NCBI GenBank assembly: GCA_964036315.1
Contig: OZ038496.1
Coordinates: forward strand, 21,138,685 to 21,202,684
Reading direction: 5' to 3'
Length of the DNA stretch: 64,000 nt
Source: Acanthosepion esculentum
Lineage: Eukaryota > Mollusca > Cephalopoda > Sepiida > Sepiidae
Shown: positions 56,708 to 64,000 of the stretch, one piece after another
How the letters are laid out: each line of letters opens with the position of its first letter
How positions within the stretch are numbered: the stretch's first letter is position 1
Notes under the pieces: model-generated
What the model saw: the letters and a program-made list of their open reading frames with translations, nothing else
Told to the model about the DNA's origin: nothing
Databases searched by the model: none
Made by a program: the position numbers and the translations under genes

Positions 56708-56995
56708 TGCATGAGGTAGTGTAATTGATATTGATGGAGAATGTGAAATTGGCAAAAGAAATTTAGATTCCAGGTTAGTCTGTTGCATTCACTTTCGCAC
56801 AAATAACTTTGGGAAAGGCATCAATCCATCTCTTCACCCAAAACCATGAATTCCAAACCAGGGAGAAGCCATGAGAAATCTCTATACTGTCTTTCCCAAG
56901 AGGTCATGACAATTCATAAACAATAAAGAAAAAGGAATTTGGGAAGAGCCATGATCACCTGTTCATTGAAGGGGCAGGGCATTTTTTTAAAAACC
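56708..56995 (+). mobile_element. SINE (main family) followed by RTE terminal fragment
   Basis: GCATGAGGTAGTGTAATTGA, TAGATTCCAGGTTAGTCTG and GGGAAAGGCATCAATCCATC are the SINE. From about 56930 GGGAAGAGCCATGATCACCT and ATTGAAGGGGCAGGGCA are an RTE ORF end. Confidence 0.6.
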
Positions 56996-57885
56996 TCTGG
57001 ATGCCCCACACTTATGGCCTTCGTGTTGTATAAATATCAGTAAAGATATACATAGAACACAATGACAAATATGATTGTAGAATGATCAAAGCAAAATAAA
57101 TGTAGATAAGTATATTATAAATAATAATTAAATAACAAAAAAACGTATTTTTTAATAAAACAAAGATTAAATCTATATCATAAAAGAAAAGCTTATTCTT
57201 ATCATAAAGTTGGAAAGAAGAAATAAAAAAATTTTAAGCCATTAAAAAAATCTAAGATAATAATAAGATTTTATTGAACTTTTCAGAAATTATTCAGTAA
57301 TAAACAGAATTATTTTTTAAAGGCTTTTTTTTTTAAAATTTGTAGAAATATTTATATACCTTTCTTTGTATTAAAATATACATGTGCGCATGCAAACATA
57401 CATACACAGAATTGGACTGAATTTGAAACGAAGCTCTGTGTTGTGATGGCTAATTTCCCTTTCTGTCTGGCAACAAACCCTGGTTAACAGGAAAAGGGTA
57501 TGTGCTGAAATGTATTTAAATTGAATATATTTGCTTATAAATATAGTATTTTAAATGGTCAAATAAATTAGATTTTAAATTTGATCATCTTGGCATAAGC
57601 AAAGTAGTATACTAGTATCAGCAAACTAGTATACTGTAAAACAAAGTATTTTTTGAAATAAGCCAATTTTAGTACAAGGTTACATTTACTGGGTGCCCAA
57701 TGAGGATCAAACACACTACTTTTGGCTTTTGAAACTAATATGTTAATCATGATCCTCTGCTATGCATTTAGAAAACAATTAGTGTAAATATAAATAAATA
57801 ATCCATATAAATGAATAAATTGTTTATAGCACCTTCATATACCCATATATATAATTGTTTATTTGGGCAGTAATCCCTCTTTTAT
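56996..57885. other. AT-rich intronic sequence, nothing recognised
   Basis: No supported ORF or repeat. Confidence 0.45.
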
Positions 57886-58415
57886 GAAAGTTTAATTAAA
57901 AACAACTGACAAGGTATTGTGGTTAAGTTTTTTATACAGTTTTTCATGTGTTCTTATAATTTTTTTCTTTTCTGGATGTAAATTATATAAGAATTATCCA
58001 AACGTTTTGTATGTCTGAACACTTTCGGCTATACGTTTAGCCATCTTATCAAGGATGAATTTTCAAATGCATGGTAATTACAAGCAAGATGAATCATTAG
58101 AAATATTAAAGGAATATACAACACCAGTCAACAAAAGCAAGAAAATTATTTACTATAAAAAATTTTAAACTGCTAACCTTATTGTCAAAAATAATAATAC
58201 AGACATAAAACAATACATACATTCAATTAATAATAAAAATAAAATCCATCTTTGATAAGATGGCGAAAAGTATGGCCGAAAGTGCCCAGGCATATAAAAG
58301 ATTTGGACAATTTTTATATAATTTACATCCAGAAAAGGAAAAAATTATAAAAACACATGAAAAATTATATAAAACTTAACCGCAGTACCTTGTCAGTTGT
58401 TTTTAATGAAACTTA
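57886..58415. mobile_element. Foldback MITE with arms of about 165-175 bp
   Basis: The left arm (57886-58055) and right arm (58240-58415) are imperfect reverse complements. They share AAAAACAACTGACAAGGTA, TTTTTCATGTGTT.TTATAA, CTTTTCTGGATGTAAATTAT and GCCATCTTATCAA.GATG. About 185 bp of AT-rich DNA lies between. A solitary arm is at 33606-33768. Confidence 0.85.
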
Positions 58416-58511
58416 TATATATATATATAGATATATATATATAGATATATATATAGATATATATATATCTATATATATATCTATATAGATATATATATAT
58501 ATCTATATAGA

Positions 58512-58565
<54 letters not shown>

Positions 58566-58652
58566 TATATATATATATATATATAGATATATATATATAT
58601 ATATCTATATAGATATATATATATATCTATATAGATATAGATCTATATATAT
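58416..58652. repeat. (TA)n/(ATAGATAT)n array
   Basis: Variants of ATATATATATCTATATAGAT; the sequence is itself largely self-complementary. Confidence 0.95.
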
Positions 58653-59012
58653 ATATCAATCATGAAATGAAGAGGTTATAATGGTTCCAACGAGAGAAAA
58701 GTGTGTATATTAAAAAGAAGAGAGGTACCGCAAACTTTTTTGGTTGTAATGTGGGTTTTTAAAAAAAATATTATTCTTTATTTTTCATAGTTTTACATCG
58801 GGGGGGAGCCTGCGCCCTTGGCGCTAGCAAGAGGGCCGCCGAGCGACCCGTCCCCTTTTTTCACCGATGTAAAACTATGAAAAATAAAGAATAATATTTT
58901 TTTAAAAAACCCACATTACAACCAAAAAAGTTTGCGGTACCTCTCTTCTTTTTAATATACACACTTTTCTCTCGTTGGAACCATTATAACCTCTTCATTT
59001 CATGATTGATAT
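58653..59012. repeat. Near-perfect 149-bp inverted repeat around a 62-bp GC-rich core
   Basis: 58653-58801 and 58864-59012 are reverse complements with one mismatch that I could find (in the T/A run near 58760 against its partner near 58905). Arm landmarks: GAAATGAAGAGGTTATAATG, AGAGAGGTACCGCAAACTTT, CATAGTTTTACATCGG. The core (58802-58863) contains GAGCCTGCGCCCTTGGCGCT and GGGCCGCCGAGCGACCCGT, with several CpGs, unlike anything else in the window. No ORF. Flanking TA arrays extend the palindrome loosely on both sides. Confidence 0.95.
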
Positions 59013-59180
59013 ATATATATAGATATATATCTATATAGATATATATATATATCTATATCTATATAGATATATATATATATCTATATAGATATATATAGAT
59101 ATATATATATATATATATAGATATAGATATATATATATATATATATAGATATATATATATATCTATATAGATAGATATAT
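59013..59180. repeat. (TA)n/(ATAGATAT)n array
   Basis: Mirror of the array at 58416-58652. Confidence 0.95.
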
Positions 59181-59600
59181 ACAGTATTTACATTAGTCGG
59201 ACTATTGTCCTCATTTTTGTCACAACGTTTCAGCCGTTGTACGCTCTGGCCTTCTTCAGGTGGTTGGAATTTCAAACCGAACCCTTTATTTCGATCACTG
59301 GGGTAGACTGTTCTAGTTCCACAAGCCATGTTTGATGGATGTCAGTTATCAGTTATCTCCTGCTAACTTTCCCTCTGAAAGTTCTCCACTGCCTGAACCG
59401 GGTATTGAACTCACACTCTTTGGGTCTGTCACTGGATCTAACCAACGCCTTTATTCACTGTGCCATGTGTCCTTCAGTTCGAAATTCCAACCACCTGAAG
59501 AAGGTCGGAGCGTACAACGGCCGAAACGTTGTGACAAAAATGGCGACAAAGATGAGGACAATAGTCTGACTAATGTAAATACTGTACATAATACCTCATC
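59181..59600 (-). mobile_element. tRNA-derived SINE with Penelope-like tail, flanked by an inverted second tail
   Basis: 59187-59470, read on the minus strand, is a complete element. It has a head with GGCACAGTGAATAAAGGC and GAGTTCAATACCCGG, a body with CAACCACCTGAAGAAGGCCA, and a tail ending AGTCCGACTAATGTAAATAC. 59470-59600 on the + strand repeats the tail (CCACCTGAAGAAGGTCGGAG, then GGCCGAAACGTTGTGAC), so the two tails are inverted around the tRNA head. The left tail lacks a 12-bp CTTTGTCGCCAT segment (antisense) present in the right one. Confidence 0.82.
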
Positions 59601-59616
59601 TCAGAAATATAGGCAG

Positions 59617-59647
59617 ATATATATATATATATATATATATAGATATA

Positions 59648-59687
<40 letters not shown>

Positions 59688-59715
59688 TATATATAGACAG
59701 ATATATATATAGATA
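59617..59715. repeat. (TA)n/(ATAGATAT)n array
   Basis: Directly follows the CAGATAT end of the Penelope-like tail. Confidence 0.95.
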
Positions 59716-60064
59716 CCCATATTTAAAAAGCAGTCCCTTTATTCTTCTTCATTTCAATTCCCACTGGTATTTTTCTCTCTCTAAACACTATTATTAAACA
59801 ACTAGAAGAAGCACAAAAATCGATATCTTTGATTTACAATCAGATCTCCTGTATTGATGTCCTGATAACTCTCTTTCTGCAACTGATTCCCCCCACCCTG
59901 TTTAACTACCTTAGTCTCTCCTCTTTTTCATTCTTATTGTGTTAGGTTTATATATTTACTTCAAATAACTATTCCTTCCTATATGGAAATTCAGTTAGGT
60001 ACTTTTTGACAACAAGCCATAAACTTTGACCTTTCCTTTTGAATTGAACTTTATTAATTGATTG
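59716..60064. other. Intronic sequence, nothing recognised
   Basis: No supported ORF or repeat. Confidence 0.45.
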
Positions 60065-60072
60065 ATCATTAT

Positions 60073-60490
60073 CAGTGACATCCATGGGGTTGCCAGCACC
60101 CCAAGCAAGCTGAACTTTGGTTCTATTACAAATATAATTTTTTTAAATTTTCACAAGAGAAAAACTGAAAATGTAGAATAATGAATTTATTACAATAATA
60201 CAAACTAAAGAAAACATTCATTACCCTACACAAAACATTTTTTCTAGGCTTTAGATCTGCAAATCTTTTCATGGCAATTTCTACACCTATCTTCTTAACA
60301 AGATCATTTTCTATTGACAAAATAACCAAAGAATTTAATCTGTCTTGAGTCATGTATGACTGCAAGTATGTTTTTATAAGCTTTAGTTTGGGAAGATCCC
60401 AAACACATGACATGGTGTCATGATGGTGTCCTCAGCCTTGATGGCGCCCCAGGTGACTGCCCAAGTTGCCAGTAACATGAGCCAGCCCTG
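60073..60490 (-). mobile_element. hAT element, internally deleted, with perfect 8-bp target duplication
   Basis: ATCATTAT at 60065-60072 and again at 60491-60498 flanks a 418-bp element. It begins CAGTGACATCCATGGGGTTG and ends, as reverse complement, CAGGGCTGGCTCATGTTACT. GGGGTTGCCAGCACCCC near the left end and GGCGCCCCAGG near the right are subterminal. It carries only the last part of a transposase. Confidence 0.9.
60126..60413 (-). pseudogene. hAT transposase C-terminal dimerisation domain fragment
   Basis: The minus strand reads KLKLIKTYLQSYMTQDRLNS then LVILSIENDLVKKI and MKRFADLKPRK. hAT transposases of the ZMYM/SCAND3-like group end with FSKLK-IK-YLRS-M-Q-RLN-LA-LSIE-----. The upstream DDE core and zinc finger are absent, so it cannot catalyse transposition. 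Confidence 0.85.
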
Positions 60491-60498
60491 ATCATTAT

Positions 60499-61265
60499 AC
60501 ATTTTTAAAAAATGAGGATAATACCCTTGTTAGTAGTAATAGTTGAAAGTGGAGACATGGCCAAAATAACAAAAGAAAAAGAACATAATAGTAGTAGTCT
60601 TGGTAAATAATAATTTTCTCTTTTTTCATGATTATCATAAATTTTGATCGCATCATGATGAAAGTTAAAGGTTCTTAAAAAATAACTGTATATAATTCCA
60701 AATATAAAATGTATGAAAAGTGCCACACATTGCTTTTGGGATATTTTAAAATTTTATTTTACTTTATTGTTTTGTTTTGTTTTTTAATTTTTTTAGTTTT
60801 TTCCATTTGTTAATAAAGTCAATGTTTGTAGAATCAGGCCATGAAATAATGACTTGTTTTCATTATCATCTCAAGAAAATTGACAACCTTTACATTTTAT
60901 TGTGTTTATTTTTTAAATTTTTTAATGTCTCTTCTTCCTCTGTATCATCAACATCACCATCATTATCACTTCATTGAGTGTTTTTTACCAACATTAACTG
61001 ATGTTTTACATTGGAGATTAAGTGACAACAAGTCTACTAAATATTTTCTTTGAATTCTAGGTGTTTTTAGTAATGTTGTGGTAGATAATAATGTTATTAC
61101 ATTCATGCTATGTTAGTTAGAAATATTAACTTTTTGAAATATTAATATTAAAAAAATGTGAGACAACATAAGTCTCTACTGGACTAATAATAATTTTATA
61201 TATAACAACAATCACCACAGTGTGAAACTAAGAGTTTCAACCTTGAATTGGAGTCCATAAGGACC

Positions 61266-61267
<2 letters not shown>
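60499..61267. other. Intronic sequence, nothing recognised
   Basis: No supported ORF or repeat. Confidence 0.45.

Positions 61268-61341
<74 letters not shown>
61268..61341. repeat. (TA)n microsatellite
   Basis: About 36 TA units. Confidence 0.98.
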
Positions 61342-61344
<3 letters not shown>

Positions 61345-61501
61345 CAGATGAATGAGAGATGCTGGAAGTTTCAAAACCTTTTGAAAGAATTTTTGCAATC
61401 TAACCAAATTCATCTATATTCTTCTTTCCATCATCTTTCCATTTTGTCTTACAATTTCCTCAATACTGTTCTTGATATATAAAAACATGTATTGTTATCT
61501 A

Positions 61502-61507
<6 letters not shown>

Positions 61508-61534
<27 letters not shown>
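61508..61534. repeat. (TA)n microsatellite
   Basis: About 13 TA units. Confidence 0.95.
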
Positions 61535-61542
<8 letters not shown>

Positions 61543-63514
61543 TTGAAATATAGTTTTATGGTATGCTATATTTATGGATAAAAGTGCTCAATATCAGGGA
61601 TTGTATGTCTGTATACTCTCAACAGGCCAGCCTGAAAAGCCATATGTGTCAAAGCAACACATCAAATACACAATCCATTTCAACAATGAAGGACTGAAAG
61701 GCATGCCCTATAGCATCATTGAACAACTGGCATTGTGCCTACATCTGGGCTCCCTTGCCTTTCCTGTAGACAAGCTTGTTGCTCACATTTCAGCCTCCAC
61801 AACTATATAAAATGACACCGGTGCCAGTGGCACTAACCCTTACTATGCTATAACTTCCCTATTCTGGAGCTGAACATATATACACTTACATGCCAAAAGT
61901 CATAGGGTAGTAGTATGTAAGGGTAATGATTGGTAGCACCACTTTACCTTGATGCAATGAAAATGCTTAAATGTTTATCAGTTGTGCTCAGAATGCAAAC
62001 ACCCACTAGATTGCTCATAGCAAGTTAACATGAATTATCAGAGTTCCAGTTTTTATAAAGGAAGCGTATATGAAAATAATAAACACAAACTAAATGATGA
62101 ATAAATAAATTATGAAATAATAGTAAAAATGAAATGATTGCGTCAATATTAGGTAATAATGTTATATGACTTTCCTCCACTTTGTAACACATGCATTTAT
62201 AATGTGACTATGAAGAATTTGAATGACTATTGGTTTGAAATCATAGTTTTTCTTTTTCCTGGTGAAAGCTGACCCAGGATTAAATCTTCTTTCAACTTAA
62301 TGGCTTCAGCAAAATTAACTGCTCCATAAATTCTGTAGACGTTCGCAATAAAAGAAAAAAAAACATTTTGCTATAAAAATATATTCTTTATGAGCTATAT
62401 AATGAATCATAGCAAAGAGTAACCTCTGCTAGACCAGCAAGAACAACACTTCACCAGCATACAATAGAATTGGTAACATTAATTATTAATCACTGTTCAG
62501 CCTTTAATTATCTCCATTCTTAAATTTCCAATTTCTCTCTTCTTAAATTTCCAATCTCAGTATCGGAGTAAAACTTAATATTTTCTATTTTATTTGCTGA
62601 ATGAAATTTCAATTCTAATTACACGATTTGCTTGAAATTTAAACCTTCCTTAATTACAATGTGGACATAACAGTTTTAAGAACAGTATATTCATACAAGC
62701 AGATAGAATACCCACAATTATACAGGCACAATTCTTGGACATGACAGCATGTATACGAACAAGCAACACACAGAATAAACGGTGGCTAAAATGTTTTGAA
62801 TAAATTTTTCTCATCTTCTTTTTTCTCATATTGATCCTAGAACTGAAGCCGATATCATCTCGCCTTATTCTTTCGTGCCAATTATTGTAATGATGTTATT
62901 TTGTAACTAAAATTATAATCTCTATTTTGTTGCACACTTATTTATTTTGTTATATTTATTTTTAATGAAATAATTAGAGGAGAAGGACAATAGCCATAAC
63001 TTTTAATATCTACATTATCCAGTGTAGTGCAAAAAATCACTTTCCATTTTAAACGTTAAAAAACGTTTTCAATAACAATGTAAATAATTTTCCATTTATG
63101 AGGTCTACTGTAAAATTCTTAGCCTGGCCAAAATGAAATTCCAAAACAAAATCTGATGTTTTGATCAGATTTTGAGAAGTTGGTCTGCCTGGGAACTTTT
63201 CAGCAACCTCTTATATTTTAGGCCTTGGAAATTGTTTTGAACTGAATATGTCTTCCATTTTTAGTTCTGCAAATTTGTAACCATTTAACCATTTCCAGGC
63301 CTTGTTCCAAGACACTTTGTAATGTATCTGACTGCACAGCTCGAATTTCTTGTTAAATATTATTCATCAGTTCCTGAATTATTTTGGACTTGTTTATATA
63401 AACTCTTTAAGACAATGCCAAAGGAAAAACTCAGGAACAGTAAAATCTCATCTCCATGAAATTAATCTGCTTGTATTGCATGCATTATGAACAGTGGTGT
63501 TATACTGTTGAAAT
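61535..63514. other. Intronic sequence, mostly unrecognised
   Basis: A 78-codon + ORF at 61574-61810 (QPEKPYVSKQHIKYTIHFNN within) is better balanced in composition than the surroundings, but I recognise no family. 63150-63215 carries GATCAGATTTTGAGAAGTTG and GGGAACTTTTCAGCAACCTC, the foldback-type end also seen at 23.4 and 51.5 kb. Confidence 0.4.
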
Positions 63515-63912
63515 CATATTTGATATCTGGGACCTATCTCCTATCCTGTTGAAGCTGCATTCCATATTTGTGACCTGTCCTCCATCCCATTGAAGTTGCA
63601 TATTATAAATGTGGCCTGTCCCCCATCCTGTTACCATATTTCATATTTGTGACTTGTCCTCCATCCCGTTGAAGTCACATATCATACCTGTGAACTATCC
63701 TCCATCATGTTGAATTCACATACCATACCTGTGAATTATCCTCCACCCTGTTGAAGTCACATATCATACCTGTGAACTGTCTCCCATCCTGTTGAAGCTA
63801 TATCTCATATCTGTGACCTGTCCTCCATTCTATTGAAGTCACATATCATCTCTTTGAATTGTCCTTTATCCTGTTGAAGCCACATATCATATATGTGACC
63901 TGACCACATCTT
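63515..63912. repeat. 41-bp minisatellite
   Basis: About nine to ten diverged copies of a 41-bp unit containing GTTGAAGTCACATATCATAC and CTGTGAACTATCCTCCATC; one unit is shortened near 63635. Confidence 0.92.
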
Positions 63913-64000
63913 ATATGTCCTGTTTGTAACCTGTATTGGGATGTAAAAATTCCCATTATATCACATTATCCCACTCGCAAGCAAAATATGACTTTTGCAC

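Larger units (their letters stand above)
54765..64000 (+). other. Intron (partial) downstream of the 53-bp exon
   Basis: Starts with GTAAGT. The expected next coding block (PEEK..EIRKLRREL) was searched for by eye in the six frames and not found to the end of the window, so the intron exceeds 9.2 kb. Confidence 0.75.

Noticed and set aside
59181..59600. Hammerhead ribozyme in the Penelope-like tail
   Set aside because: CTGAAGAAG and CGAAAC resemble the conserved boxes, but the first box is not CTGATGA and I could not draw three proper stems.
1..64000. CRISPR arrays, bacterial operons or riboswitches
   Set aside because: The window has spliced eukaryotic coding sequence and eukaryotic retroelements; no regularly spaced short repeats of the CRISPR kind occur.

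Overview
The window looks like intron-dominated genomic DNA of a metazoan with a large, AT-rich, repeat-filled genome. A cephalopod mollusc (octopus-like) is my best guess, inferred from long (TA)n arrays, many tRNA-derived SINEs, RTE-type and jockey-like LINE scraps, Penelope-like elements and Tc1/mariner and hAT debris spread through one neural gene. I cannot test that placement without a database search.

Only one host gene is supported, on the + strand: a neuron navigator homologue (NAV1/2/3, unc-53, sickie family). Two exons are visible: a 1673-bp exon (27482-29154) coding for the serine-rich, disordered middle of the protein, and a 53-bp exon (54712-54764) coding for the conserved HGSSLSLVSTSSS segment. 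Their phases join exactly (1 nt + 53 nt = 18 codons). The rest is three introns: at least 27 kb upstream, 25.6 kb between the exons and at least 9 kb downstream. No start codon, stop codon, CH domain or AAA+ domain of the gene lies in the window.

Layout: 1-6.5 kb is a nested DNA-transposon locus (Tc1-like element containing a mariner containing a LINE, each DNA element still flanked by TA) followed by a broken Penelope-like element with a GIY-YIG domain, a foldback MITE and a hAT MITE. 7-27 kb holds RTE and other LINE fragments, tRNA-like SINEs and a 5S rRNA-like/SINE composite at 16.9-17.4 kb. 27.5-29.2 kb is the large NAV exon. 29.5-49 kb holds LINE, SINE, MITE and mariner fragments, a complex (TA)n array and two nested hAT copies. 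49.8-54 kb has two composite elements in which three and five tandem 5S rRNA-like units lie directly 5' of a tRNA-like SINE. 54.7 kb is the small NAV exon. 57.8-59.7 kb is a cluster of inverted repeats, including a nearly perfect 149-bp palindrome around a GC-rich core. 60.1-60.5 kb is a hAT element with a perfect 8-bp target duplication, and the end is a 41-bp minisatellite.

The most unusual items are the reiterated 5S-like heads on a tRNA-type SINE, the near-perfect palindrome with a GC-rich core, SINEs carrying a Penelope-like tail in inverted pairs, and a possible intronic polyadenylation product of the NAV gene.
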